The notes beneath the pieces are model-generated. The model saw nothing but the letters and a program-made list of their open reading frames with translations. It did no database searches and was not told where the DNA came from. From NCBI GenBank assembly GCA_016719105.1, contig JADKAQ010000004.1, forward strand, positions 455,994-519,993: DNA of 64,000 nt. The letters are read 5' to 3'. Positions 17,507 to 25,760 of the stretch are shown piece after piece. The position numbers and the translations under genes were made by a program. This stretch comes from Gemmatimonadota bacterium (lineage in GTDB: Bacteria > Gemmatimonadota > Gemmatimonadetes > Gemmatimonadales > Gemmatimonadaceae). How positions within the stretch are numbered: position 1 is the stretch's first letter; each line of letters opens with the position of its first letter.

Positions 17507-18027
17507 GCGGACGGGGGGTGCGAGGGGGAGTGCGACGGGGCGACGCGTGCGGCGAGGGCACCGGCGGTGCCTTCGGCCACGCGTGCCAGCCCTTCGAGCG
17601 TGCGCGAGGCGATCCCGTGCACGAAGATCGGGCCGATGACGATCGTGGCAGCAAAGACGCCGATGAGCGGCCAGCGCGGCCCGTCCCACACGTGGACGAG
17701 GCGCACGTGCGTCCCCTGGTTGTTGGGGAGCGCCTCGAAGGCCCATTCCACGTCCATGCGCGTCGTGATGCCTCCGATGTGCCGGAAGCGGACGGCGGGG
17801 CGATCGGGATCCACCTGCATCTCCGAGAGCCACCAGGTGGGCCAGTTGACGAGGCCGAACGGACGGTTGGCGCTCATCTCGACGATGCCGCCGCCGTCAC
17901 GCGCCCGCTCGCGAAAGCGTACGAAGCGATAGTGCGGCAGGTAGGCGGGCCAGTGCTCGACGGTGCGCACGAGGGCGAAGATGTCGGCGACGCTGGCGCG
18001 CACGACACGTTCGTCGACGGTTTCCAT
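17503..18027 (-). CDS. SRPBCC/polyketide-cyclase-like lipid-binding protein
   Basis: This encodes 174 residues from ATG 18027; an upstream ATG at 18072 would overlap the previous gene and add 15 residues. The START-like fold is suggested by VVRASVADIFALVRTVEHWPAYLPHY at the N-terminus and the strand FRHIGGITTRMDVEWAFEAL in the middle. A hydrophobic C-terminal helix (WPLIGVFAATIVIGPIFV) could sit at the membrane or line the cavity. Members bind hydrophobic ligands, and some act as cyclases or aromatases. Its position directly before the condensing enzyme supports a job on that enzyme's product. Confidence 0.8.
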   Translation of the reverse strand: METVDERVVRASVADIFALVRTVEHWPAYLPHYRFVRFRERARDGGGIVEMSANRPFGLVNWPTWWLSEMQVDPDRPAVRFRHIGGITTRMDVEWAFEALPNNQGTHVRLVHVWDGPRWPLIGVFAATIVIGPIFVHGIASRTLEGLARVAEGTAGALAARVAPSHSPSHPPSA

Positions 18028-18050
18028 GGCCGTGCCGACCGGGAGGGGGC

Positions 18051-18800
18051 CTAACGAGAACGGTTCGCGCATGCGGCGTGTGGCGTGGGGCGGGAGAAGG
18101 TCGTGTCGGCGAGGGGAGGGGCATCCCACGCGGCGGTCAGGCGGAAGCCGGCGCGCCGGCGCACGTCGGCGCGTGCACCGACGCTGTCATACACCAGCGC
18201 CTCCAGTTCCGCCACCGTGAAGCCGCGGAGGATCGACACGATCCCGTCGTGCCGGCTCACGGCGTGAAATCCCAGCGGGAACGAGGCGAGCCAGAGCCCG
18301 GCGACGGCCAGCCAGCTGCGTCGCAGGTCGCTCACGATCACGCGGTGGCGGGCGACGCGGTGCATTTCGCGCAGGAGCCCGGCGAGCGCCGCCCCCTCGA
18401 AGTGATGGGCGACCTGCGCACACGCGACCACGTCGACACTGCGATCGGCCAGAGGGAGCTGCAACGCCGAGGCGCAGATCCCGTGATCGGCGTGGCGCCG
18501 GGCACCGGCGGCGAGGGCGGGATCGAGATCGAGGGCCAGGGTGCGCATCGCGATCCCCCGCCGGGCGCAAAAGCGCGCGACGTGCGCGGTCGCTTCGCCC
18601 GTCCCCGTCCCCACGTCGAGGAAGGTGGCCTCACGGGGGAGGCGCTCGGTGCACTCGCCCAGCGCCGCGAGCAGGGCGCGCGTCCCGCCGAAGACCGTGT
18701 TGGCGACGGCGATGTCCCGGTGCGAGCGGGCCCGCAGCTGCAACGGGACGTCGTCCCCGTCGAGGATCTCGTGTCCGCGGTGGCGGCGGGGGGTCAGCAC
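18051..18800 (-). CDS. SAM-dependent class I methyltransferase
   Basis: The protein has 249 residues. The SAM-binding motif I is FLDVGTGTGE near residue 61, followed by an acidic motif II strand end TLALDLDPAL and the motif IV-like VDVVACAQVAHHFE. The HRVARHRVIVSDL pattern is usual for type-11 methyltransferases of the UbiE group. The substrate is unknown. Nine bases separate its start from the preceding flavin reductase, so both belong to one operon. A natural role is O- or C-methylation of a quinone- or polyketide-like product of the cluster. Confidence 0.88.
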   Translation of the reverse strand: MLTPRRHRGHEILDGDDVPLQLRARSHRDIAVANTVFGGTRALLAALGECTERLPREATFLDVGTGTGEATAHVARFCARRGIAMRTLALDLDPALAAGARRHADHGICASALQLPLADRSVDVVACAQVAHHFEGAALAGLLREMHRVARHRVIVSDLRRSWLAVAGLWLASFPLGFHAVSRHDGIVSILRGFTVAELEALVYDSVGARADVRRRAGFRLTAAWDAPPLADTTFSRPTPHAACANRSR

Positions 18801-18809
18801 GCGTGGCCC

Positions 18810-19289
18810 CTACCGCTCGAGTTGCGCGTAGCCCCCCCGATAGTACAGGAGCGGACGCTCGTCGCGTGCGGCACCCATCTCCACCTCGGCGACGAGGATG
18901 GTGTGGTCGCCTTCGTCATGGCGTGCGGTGATGCGGCACTCGAGGTGGGCGAGGACGTCGTCGAGGATCGGGGCGCCGTGCGGGGCGCGGGTAAAGCCGA
19001 TCCCGTCGAAGCGCGCTTCGGCGTCGCTGTGCGAGAAGCGCCGCGACAGGGCCTCCTGCGAGGCGCTGAGGATGTTGACCACGATCCACTCGGCGTCGCG
19101 CAGGGCGGCGTAGACCGACGCGCCGCGATCGATGCACACGAGGATCAGCGGGGGGGCGAGCGAGAGCGACGAGAAGGCGCTGACCGTCATGCCATGGTCG
19201 CGGCCATCGGCGCCCTGGGCCGTCACCACGGTGACGCCGGAGGCGAAGCGGCCGAGGACGCTGCGATAGAGGTCGGAGTCGAGGGGCAT
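18810..19289 (-). CDS. Flavin reductase-like FMN-binding protein
   Basis: The protein has 159 residues, the size of HpaC/ActVB-type reductases. It shows LGRFASGVTVVTAQ at the N-terminus, the flavin-binding TVSAFSSLSLAPPLILVCID, and the C-terminal RPLLYYRGGYAQL. Members use NAD(P)H to reduce FMN or FAD for a partner monooxygenase, or bind flavin as an oxidase. The partner here is probably the flavoprotein encoded next to it at 19323-20630. Confidence 0.9.
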   Translation of the reverse strand: MPLDSDLYRSVLGRFASGVTVVTAQGADGRDHGMTVSAFSSLSLAPPLILVCIDRGASVYAALRDAEWIVVNILSASQEALSRRFSHSDAEARFDGIGFTRAPHGAPILDDVLAHLECRITARHDEGDHTILVAEVEMGAARDERPLLYYRGGYAQLER

Positions 19290-19322
19290 GCTGGAGCGTT
19301 GGTGGGGCGCGGGCGTGAGGCG

Positions 19323-20630
19323 TTAGGCGCGTCCGCCGGCCTGCCCCCTCGCCGGGTCGACGGCGGGGGCGGGTGGGTCGGCGGGGAGCGGGGCGTGTCG
19401 TGCGGTGAGGAGGCGCCAGAGGAAGCTCGGGCGCAGGACCTCGCGGGGTGGGACAAAGTCGCCGGTGACCCCGACGAGGAGGTCGGCCATGTCGCGCTGT
19501 CGTGCCAGGACCGACGCTGCCCGGTTGAGTAACGCCGGAAACGCGACGGCGGTGCCCACCGCGCGCTCCACGAGGCGCTTGCCGCGGAACGCGTCGCGCA
19601 GGCAGCGATCGTAGGCGGCGAGGGCGATGTCCTGGCGGCGCGTGGTGGTGGCGCGCGCCGCCTCGAAGGCGTAGCTCGTCAGGAGTTCGCCACCGCGCAG
19701 CGCGGCGTAGATCCCCTCGCCGGTGAACGGGTCGAAGAAGTCGGCCGCGTCACCCACGAGGGCGGCGCCGGGGGCCCAGGCGCGCCGGGCGCGGGCGTTG
19801 AAGGGTCCCGTCGCGCGGGCGGTCGTTAGGCGCTCGGCGTGGGCGAAGCGCGGGGCGAGGTGCGCCCGCGTCGCCAGCCACCGCTGGAGGAACGCGGCGG
19901 GATCGCCCCCGATGCGGTGTGCCTCGCGCGCCGGCACGACCACGGCGACGTTGGTCATCCCGTGTCCCACGTCGGCGAGGCCGAGGTACCCGTCGGCGTC
20001 GACGTGCATCTCGCCGCAGCGACCCATCCCCTCGACGCCCCCATAGTGGGCGACGATGGCCACGCGGCGCGGGAAGCGCCCGGTGCTCGTTAGGCCGAGC
20101 CGTCGTCCGATGACGGTGCGCAGCCCGTCGGCCCCCACCACGAGCGGGGCCCGGAGCGTGCGGCGCATGCCGTCGACGTCGACCTCGACCCCCGTGACGC
20201 GCCCATCGCCGGCCCGCACGAGGTCGCGGACGGTCGCCCCCTCCAGCACGCGCGCCCCGGCGTCGCGCGCCCGGTCGAGGAGGAGGGCGTCGAGCACGCG
20301 CCGGGGGAGGGCGAGCCCGCGGTCCCGAAAGCCGCGGAAGCCGTGCGTCGAGGCGAACTCGCCGTGGATGATGGCGCCGTTAGGCGCGCGCACGCGCATC
20401 CCCGTCAGCTGCGCCGCCCCCGCGCGCTCGATCGCCCCGAGCGCCCCCATCTCGTGCAGGATGCGCGAGGCCTGCGGGCTCAGGTACTCGGCGCAGGGCT
20501 TGTCGCGGGGGAAGCGGGCGCGGTCGACGATACAGACGTCGAGGCCGGCGCGCGCGAGGAAGAACGCGCTGGCCGCCCCGGCGGGGCCGCCACCGATCAC
20601 CAGGACCTCGGCGTCGCGCGGGGCGCTCAC
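19323..20630 (-). CDS. Geranylgeranyl reductase-family FAD-dependent oxidoreductase
   Basis: This encodes 435 residues from GTG 20630, 4 bases after the upstream stop. The FAD-binding motif is VLVIGGGPAGAASAFFLARAG, with RARFPRDKPC next, as in geranylgeranyl reductase/CHLP proteins. The middle VVGADGLRTVIGRRLGL and the late VGDAADFFDPFTGEGI complete the flavoprotein pattern. The family reduces isoprenoid double bonds (chlorophyll, archaeal lipid, menaquinone side chains) or hydroxylates aromatic or polyketide products. No signal peptide is present. Together with the DUF92 gene of the same operon, reduction of an isoprenoid tail is a reasonable but unproven role. Confidence 0.87.
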   Translation of the reverse strand: MSAPRDAEVLVIGGGPAGAASAFFLARAGLDVCIVDRARFPRDKPCAEYLSPQASRILHEMGALGAIERAGAAQLTGMRVRAPNGAIIHGEFASTHGFRGFRDRGLALPRRVLDALLLDRARDAGARVLEGATVRDLVRAGDGRVTGVEVDVDGMRRTLRAPLVVGADGLRTVIGRRLGLTSTGRFPRRVAIVAHYGGVEGMGRCGEMHVDADGYLGLADVGHGMTNVAVVVPAREAHRIGGDPAAFLQRWLATRAHLAPRFAHAERLTTARATGPFNARARRAWAPGAALVGDAADFFDPFTGEGIYAALRGGELLTSYAFEAARATTTRRQDIALAAYDRCLRDAFRGKRLVERAVGTAVAFPALLNRAASVLARQRDMADLLVGVTGDFVPPREVLRPSFLWRLLTARHAPLPADPPAPAVDPARGQAGGRA

Positions 20631-20634
20631 CGGA

Positions 20635-21195
20635 TCACCCGCCCACCAGGACGTAGACCTGCCCCGCGAGTTCGAGCTCGTTCCCGGTGCGACGCACTTC
20701 GTAGGCGAGCTGCGTTGGGGTGGGCGAGACGAGGTCGATGACCACGCGCGTCCCTTCCACACGGTACCGTCCGGCACTCACCAGGACGTCGACCAGGCCG
20801 ACGGTGTAGTTGCGTGCAATCTGTGCGCGGGCGGCCGTGCCATCCGCGCCGAACTGCCACGAGGTCTCCGTGGAGCGGGAGAAGCCGAAGTCATCGACAA
20901 AATAGACCGTGCGCCGCCAGGTCCCGACAATGGCCTGCGACGCCGAGACGCCGCCGGTCGTGGCGATCCGGACTCGCCCGGGCGAGACGACGCCGGGACC
21001 GTCACAGCCGACCGCAAGCAGCAGGGCGGCCACGCACCACGGGGCCTGGCGCCGCGCGACGCGTCGCGCGAAGCACCGCGCGCGCACCGGCAGCGGCGCA
21101 TCAACGTGCGCCGTCTCCCCGCGTGCGGCCCTCGGCTCGTGCATCGGTTGCATCTGCGACATCGTCCACTCCGTGTTCGCGTGCCGTTGTGTCAT
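20635..21195 (-). CDS. Putative lipoprotein, unknown function
   Basis: The protein has up to 186 residues. The start is uncertain: ATG 21195, or an internal ATG at 21162. A hydrophobic segment ends in LLLAVGC, a good lipobox with Cys at about 64, so the mature protein would be a lipid-anchored domain of about 120 residues. The mature part shows IVGTWRRTVYFVDDFGFSR and then beta-strand-rich sequence (TSWQFGADGTA, YRVEGTRVVIDL), like lipocalin-type lipoproteins that measure a TWR pattern. It lies between DUF92 and the flavoprotein with short gaps, in the same operon. Confidence 0.6.
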   Translation of the reverse strand: MTQRHANTEWTMSQMQPMHEPRAARGETAHVDAPLPVRARCFARRVARRQAPWCVAALLLAVGCDGPGVVSPGRVRIATTGGVSASQAIVGTWRRTVYFVDDFGFSRSTETSWQFGADGTAARAQIARNYTVGLVDVLVSAGRYRVEGTRVVIDLVSPTPTQLAYEVRRTGNELELAGQVYVLVGG

Positions 21196-21221
21196 CGCAC
21201 ATCAGGGCGCGGTGTGTCGCA

Positions 21222-22046
21222 TCACGAGGCGACGCGCGCCGTCACCACGCGCCAGAGCAGGGCAGCGGCCCCGCCCACCACGCAGCTCGTTAGGTTCACG
21301 ACGTCGTTGTCCAACCCCGCCCATCCGCTGCGACGCGCCGTCTCGCGCCCGCAGTCGTGCAGCCGCCGCTCCGTCGCTTCGCGACAGTGACCGCACCAGC
21401 GTCGCTCCTGCAGCGTGGCCCCGAGCCAGGTGTCGGCCATCGCGCCGCCGATGCCACCGACCACCGCCGGCCACATCACTCCTTGATCGAAGCCGGTGGC
21501 ACGCGCGACGGTTCCGATGCAGAGGGCGCCGGCGCACATCGCCACCGTGCCGGCGACGGTGACCGCCCCCGACGTCCCGATGGGGACGGGGCGCCATCCA
21601 ACAATACTGCGCGGGACGCCGCCGAGGGCGGTGCCGATCTCCGTGGCCCAGGTGTCGGCGGTCGCGGCGGCAAGGGCGCCGACGCCGGCGACGGCCCACA
21701 GGGGCGAGGGGGCGACGATCGCCCCAAGCGCGCACAGCGTGAAGACGCCGCCGTTCGCCATCACCTGCCACGCGTCGCGCTCGCCACCCTTGTCGACGAT
21801 CGCGCGGGTCACGCGTTCCTTGCGCTCGCGGCGCCAGCGCGACAGGAGCGTGGAAGAAAAGAAGAAGGCGAGGAGGACCCCACACCATCCCCACCCCGCG
21901 CTGGTGGCGGCGGTGCCGACTGCGATGGCTCCCCACGTCCCCGAGGGGGCGAGCGAGCGTGCACGCCGCGCCACCAGCGCGATCGCGACGGCGAGCGCCA
22001 GTCCGGTCAGGGTGCGCAGGGGGAGGGTCATGGACGCGAGAGGCAA
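21222..22046 (-). CDS. DUF92-family membrane protein (VTE6/phytyl-phosphate-kinase-like family)
   Basis: The protein has 274 residues with about six membrane helices. Conserved features are the glycine-rich WGAIAVGTAATSAGWGW, the cytoplasmic KGGERDAWQVMANGG, and the segment ADTWATEIGTALGG, repeated near the C-terminus as GGAMADTWLGATLQER. The family includes VTE6, which phosphorylates phytyl phosphate in plants. A short Cys/His stretch (RRWCGHCREATERRLHDCG) lies near the end. It is the first gene of the minus-strand operon, 26 bases before the lipoprotein gene. An isoprenoid phosphate kinase role is possible but not proven. Confidence 0.8.
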   Translation of the reverse strand: MPLASMTLPLRTLTGLALAVAIALVARRARSLAPSGTWGAIAVGTAATSAGWGWCGVLLAFFFSSTLLSRWRRERKERVTRAIVDKGGERDAWQVMANGGVFTLCALGAIVAPSPLWAVAGVGALAAATADTWATEIGTALGGVPRSIVGWRPVPIGTSGAVTVAGTVAMCAGALCIGTVARATGFDQGVMWPAVVGGIGGAMADTWLGATLQERRWCGHCREATERRLHDCGRETARRSGWAGLDNDVVNLTSCVVGGAAALLWRVVTARVAS

Positions 22047-22139
22047 TGTGCGCGTGCGCGTGATCGACGCAAGGCGTGCCGCAAGACACAGGAATTACTT
22101 GAATGGGGTCACAGCGGCCGTTAGCTTCGCTCGATCCAT

Positions 22140-22772
22140 ATGTCCGACACGGTCGACGCCCTCCTCCCGCTCTCCTTCCTCGAAGCCGTCCGCAACGTCG
22201 ACAGCCCCGTCGAGGATTTCGAGGCGGAACTCGTCGGCGACCTGCGCAACAAGCGCCTCGGGCTCAGCGACACCGTGTACATGCAGATCCGGCGCTTCAA
22301 TGACGCGGTGAAGCGTGGACAGCGGGCGACGTTCGACGAATCCGTCGGACTCGCGCGGCTCCTGGGCCGTCGTCCGGACGCCGAGGCGGTCTTTCGTGCC
22401 GCTGGCCGCCACATGGCGACCGAGTCGTATCGCACCATCGGCGTGGTGGCCCGGCGCATGATGCGCCTCCTCCCCGCCTTCATGGCCCGACCGCTCGCGC
22501 TGTCGCACTCGCGCCGCATCGCCCGGCGCTACCTGCGAGGGCGCATTTCCCGTGTAGGGGCGCAGGTCTACCTCGAAGTCGAACGATCGGTCACGCTCGA
22601 CACGGCGCCGCGCTCCGTCGGGTGCACGTACTATGAGGCAAGCCTCAAGGAACTGTTGCGCCTCCTCGTCAACAGCGTTGGCGCCGTCGAGCACGTTCGC
22701 TGCGCCACGCGCGGCGAAGGGACGTGCGCCTGGCGCGCCGAATGGAAGCCCACCTCCGCACAGCAGGAGTAG
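22140..22772 (+). CDS. V4R/heme-NO-binding-like sensory domain protein
   Basis: This encodes 210 residues from ATG 22140. The C-terminal 70 residues end in VRCATRGEGTCAWRAEWKP, which resembles the end of V4R and related small-ligand domains (a Cys- and Gly-rich turn followed by a final strand with Trp). The N-terminal half is helical and Arg-rich (RRMMRLLPAFMARPLALSHSRR). There is no DNA-binding motif or membrane helix. The family assignment is by pattern only. It is followed after 2 bases by the M24 peptidase gene, so the two are cotranscribed. Confidence 0.5.
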   Translation: MSDTVDALLPLSFLEAVRNVDSPVEDFEAELVGDLRNKRLGLSDTVYMQIRRFNDAVKRGQRATFDESVGLARLLGRRPDAEAVFRAAGRHMATESYRTIGVVARRMMRLLPAFMARPLALSHSRRIARRYLRGRISRVGAQVYLEVERSVTLDTAPRSVGCTYYEASLKELLRLLVNSVGAVEHVRCATRGEGTCAWRAEWKPTSAQQE

Positions 22773-22774
22773 CC

Positions 22775-23962
22775 ATGCCCCGCCTCAGCCCCCAGTCGCT
22801 GCCCGACATTCAGCGCGCGATCGCGGACGCAGGGCTCGACGGCTGGCTCCTGTACGACTTTCGCGGGACCAACCCGATCGCCCGCGACTTCCTCGGCTTC
22901 GAGGACGTGCACCTCTCGCGGCGGATCTTCGTCCTCATCCCGCGCGTCGGCCCCCCGGTCGCCATCACGCACAACATCGAACAGGGGGCCTGGCGGGGCT
23001 GGCCGAGCAGCTGGCGACGTGAGCGCTACTCGTCGTGGCGTGCGCTCGAGGCATACCTGCAGGAGATCGTTGGCGGCAAGCGCATCGCCATGGAGTACTC
23101 GGCGGGTGATGCGGTGCCGTACCTCGATCGCATCCCGGCCGGGATGCTGGAGATGGTCCGCGCCACCGGCGCCACCGTCGTGTCGTCGGGGGAACTCGTG
23201 TCGCGCTTCTACGCCACCTGGAGCAACGATGACCTCCTCGCGCACCGGCGCGCGGCCGAACACATCGCCGGCATCGCGCACGAGGCCTTCCTGCACGCCG
23301 GGTCACAGGCGCGTGCCGGGACGCCGATCGCCGAGCACCTGCTGCAGCAGCGCATGATGGAGGCCTTCGCCCGCGCCGGGCTGGAGACGTACTCGCCGCC
23401 TAACGTGTCGGTCGGGGCCAATGCCGCCGATCCGCACTACGTCCCCTCCGCCGACCATGCGCAGGTCATCACCGTCGGCAACCTGGTGCTCATCGACCTG
23501 TGGGCCCGCGAGCCCGGGCGCCCGTACGCCGACCAGACCTGGATGGCCATCATCGGCGCGCCGAGCGCGCGGGCGGTCGAGCTCTGGAACGTCGTGCGGG
23601 ACGCGCGCGACGCGGCCATCGACTTCCTGGAGCACCGGATCGCCGCCGGGCACGACGTGCGCGGCGCCGACGTCGACGACGCGTCGCGCGCGGTCATCGA
23701 AAAGGCAGGCTACGGCGAGTTCTTCACGCACCGGACGGGCCACTCCATCGACGCGCGCGAGATCCACGGGTCGGGCCCCAATCTCGACAATCTCGAGACG
23801 CGCGACGAACGCCTCCTCATCCCCGGTGTCGGCTTCTCCATCGAGCCCGGGATCTACTTCCCGGGCGAGATCGGGCTCCGCACCGAGGTCAACGGCTACA
23901 TCGGCGATGGCGCACTGATCATCACCCCGGTCGACATCCAGCGGGACCTGATCGTTGCCTGA
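22775..23962 (+). CDS. M24-family metallopeptidase (Xaa-Pro aminopeptidase-like)
   Basis: The protein has 395 residues from ATG 22775 with AGGAG at 22765-22769. It shows a creatinase-type N-terminal domain and a pita-bread catalytic domain. The metal ligands are visible in order: the Asp residues of VLIDLW and YADQTW, the His of HRTGHSID, and the Glu residues of FSIEPGIY and LRTEVN. The normal role is removal of N-terminal residues before proline, or dipeptide hydrolysis, in the cytoplasm. It overlaps the next permease gene by 8 bases, so peptide breakdown and amino acid transport are coupled. Confidence 0.92.
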   Translation: MPRLSPQSLPDIQRAIADAGLDGWLLYDFRGTNPIARDFLGFEDVHLSRRIFVLIPRVGPPVAITHNIEQGAWRGWPSSWRRERYSSWRALEAYLQEIVGGKRIAMEYSAGDAVPYLDRIPAGMLEMVRATGATVVSSGELVSRFYATWSNDDLLAHRRAAEHIAGIAHEAFLHAGSQARAGTPIAEHLLQQRMMEAFARAGLETYSPPNVSVGANAADPHYVPSADHAQVITVGNLVLIDLWAREPGRPYADQTWMAIIGAPSARAVELWNVVRDARDAAIDFLEHRIAAGHDVRGADVDDASRAVIEKAGYGEFFTHRTGHSIDAREIHGSGPNLDNLETRDERLLIPGVGFSIEPGIYFPGEIGLRTEVNGYIGDGALIITPVDIQRDLIVA

Positions 23963-25298
23963 GGCGACGCACGAGCTCCGACGCGAGCTCGGCGTTTTTT
24001 CGGCGGCCCTCCTCGTGGTCGGGGGGATCATCGGGAGCGGGATCTTCTTCACCCCCGCGGAGGTTGCGCGCGCCCTCCCCAATGCGGCCACGATCATCGC
24101 CGTCTGGGTGCTCGGCGGCTTCCTCGCCCTGGCGGGGGCGCTCACCTATGCCGAACTCGGCGCGATGCTCCCCGATGCCGGGGGGCCGTACGTCTACATC
24201 CGCCACGCCTTTGGCTCGCTCCCCGCCTTCCTGTATGGGTGGATGGCGCTGCTCAGCATCGCCTCAGGCGCGATCGCTGCCGTGGCGATGGGCTTCGCGG
24301 GCTACCTCGCGCGTTTCGTCGACCTCGCGCCGGTCGGTGGGCCCATAGGGGTCGCGGCCGCGACGATCGTCCTGCTGTCGCTCACGAACGTGCTCGGGAT
24401 CAGACCGGGGGCCGCGCTCCAGAACCTGCTGACCGGCGCCAAGATCCTGGCGCTTTCGGCGCTCGTCGTGGGCGGGTTGGCGCTCTGGGTACGAATGGGG
24501 GCCCCTCTTCCGGTCCCGGACGCGCCGCCGCCACGAGAGTCGCTGGTTGCGGGATTTGCCGCTGCCTTCGTCGCCGTCCTCTTCACCATCGGAGGGTGGC
24601 AGCAGATGAACATGGTGGCCGGGGAGATTCGCGACCCGGAGCGGACCATCCCGCGGGCGCTGCTGATCGGGATCCTGATCGTCGTCGCGATCTATCTCGG
24701 AGCGAACGCCGTCTACCTGCGCGCGTTGGGGCGAGACGGCCTGGCGGCGAGCGCGGCGGTGGCGGCGGATGCCGCGTCCCGAATGGTCGGTCCCGCTGGG
24801 GCGACCTTCATCAGCATCTCGGCGATGATCTCGATCCTCGGCTTCGTCAACGTCGCGATCCTGGCGAACTCGCGCCTCCCGTATGCGCTGGCTCGCGACG
24901 GCGTCTTTTTCGAGGCGGTGGGGCGAGTGCATCCGCGCTTCGGGACCCCTCACGTGGCCATCCTGTTGTGCGGCGGGTGGGCGCTGGTCCTGCTCTTCGC
25001 GACAAAGGGGGCAATCGGCTCGCTACTGAGCGGGGTCGTCTTCGCCGACTGGATCTTCTTCGGCCTCGGGGCGGCATCGGTCTTCGCGTTGAGGCGACAG
25101 ATGCCGAACGCGCGTCGTCCCTACAGGGCATGGGGCTACCCGATCGTCCCGGCGATCTTCGTCGTCGCGGCCGCAGGCGGCGTGTTGAGCGCCTACGTCG
25201 CCGCGCCGGTCACCTCGCTCGCGGGGACCGCCATGCTGGTGATCGGGGTATTCGTTCACCGATGGTTCAGCAACAGGATCGATCGCGACTCGCGATAG
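23955..25298 (+). CDS. APC-superfamily amino acid permease
   Basis: This encodes 447 residues from TTG 23955, which overlaps the end of the M24 peptidase gene. About twelve membrane helices are visible. The first carries GGIIGSGIF, the helix-1 substrate-binding break of the APC fold, and the second repeat has the usual AGALTYAELGAMLPDAGGPYVYI. It probably exchanges or imports amino acids across the inner membrane. The downstream gap of 124 bases has no strong terminator. The context with the peptidase suggests uptake or release of its products. Confidence 0.9.
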   Translation: MPEATHELRRELGVFSAALLVVGGIIGSGIFFTPAEVARALPNAATIIAVWVLGGFLALAGALTYAELGAMLPDAGGPYVYIRHAFGSLPAFLYGWMALLSIASGAIAAVAMGFAGYLARFVDLAPVGGPIGVAAATIVLLSLTNVLGIRPGAALQNLLTGAKILALSALVVGGLALWVRMGAPLPVPDAPPPRESLVAGFAAAFVAVLFTIGGWQQMNMVAGEIRDPERTIPRALLIGILIVVAIYLGANAVYLRALGRDGLAASAAVAADAASRMVGPAGATFISISAMISILGFVNVAILANSRLPYALARDGVFFEAVGRVHPRFGTPHVAILLCGGWALVLLFATKGAIGSLLSGVVFADWIFFGLGAASVFALRRQMPNARRPYRAWGYPIVPAIFVVAAAGGVLSAYVAAPVTSLAGTAMLVIGVFVHRWFSNRIDRDSR

Positions 25299-25422
25299 CC
25301 GGCCGTCAACTGATCGAACGGTTATCGATTGTGCGGACCGTACGGTCGGGGAAATGGCTCTTGAAAAACCACTCGTTGGTTTCGTAGGGTACGAGCGAGA
25401 GAATCAACCGCAAGGAGTATCG

Positions 25423-25659
25423 ATGCCGACATACCTCTACGAGACCGTCCCGAGCTCGCAAGGCGAGACTGCGGAGCAGTTTGAACTGCGACAGGGGTTC
25501 AATGACCCGCCGCTGGAGCGCCACCCGACCACGGGCGCGCCGGTTCGACGAGTCATCTCCGGAGGCTTCGGGCTGATGTCCAAGTCGGGAGGAACTGCGA
25601 CACTGCCGCAGGCCGGCCCTGGTTGTGGTCCCGGCAACTGCGGCTGCGGGCGATTCTAA
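25423..25659 (+). CDS. FmdB-family zinc-ribbon-like protein lacking the first cysteine pairs
   Basis: This encodes 78 residues from ATG 25423, with AAGGAG at 25412-25417. The N-terminus MPTYLYET and the segment FELRQGFNDPPLERHP fit FmdB regulators, which normally carry two CxxC pairs. Here the zinc pairs are replaced (LERHPTTGAPVRRV), and the only cysteines are in a C-terminal cluster GCGPGNCGCGRF. This may be a degenerate or alternative metal site. The function is unknown; FmdB proteins are associated with one-carbon and amidase genes, which I do not see here. Confidence 0.7.
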   Translation: MPTYLYETVPSSQGETAEQFELRQGFNDPPLERHPTTGAPVRRVISGGFGLMSKSGGTATLPQAGPGCGPGNCGCGRF

Positions 25660-25692
25660 ATCCGATCGGTCAGCAAGCATGCTGTCCATATG

Positions 25693-25725
25693 AACAGGGG
25701 GCGATCCGACGGATCGCCCCCTGTT
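25693..25725. terminator. 15-bp perfect stem, bidirectional terminator
   Basis: AACAGGGGGCGATCC (25693-25707) pairs exactly with 25711-25725 around a 3-base loop. It sits between the plus-strand FmdB-like gene and the convergent minus-strand gene at 25761. Confidence 0.85.
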
Positions 25726-25760
25726 TCGTTCGAAGCTGTTCGTTCGATCAGTAACGAATC

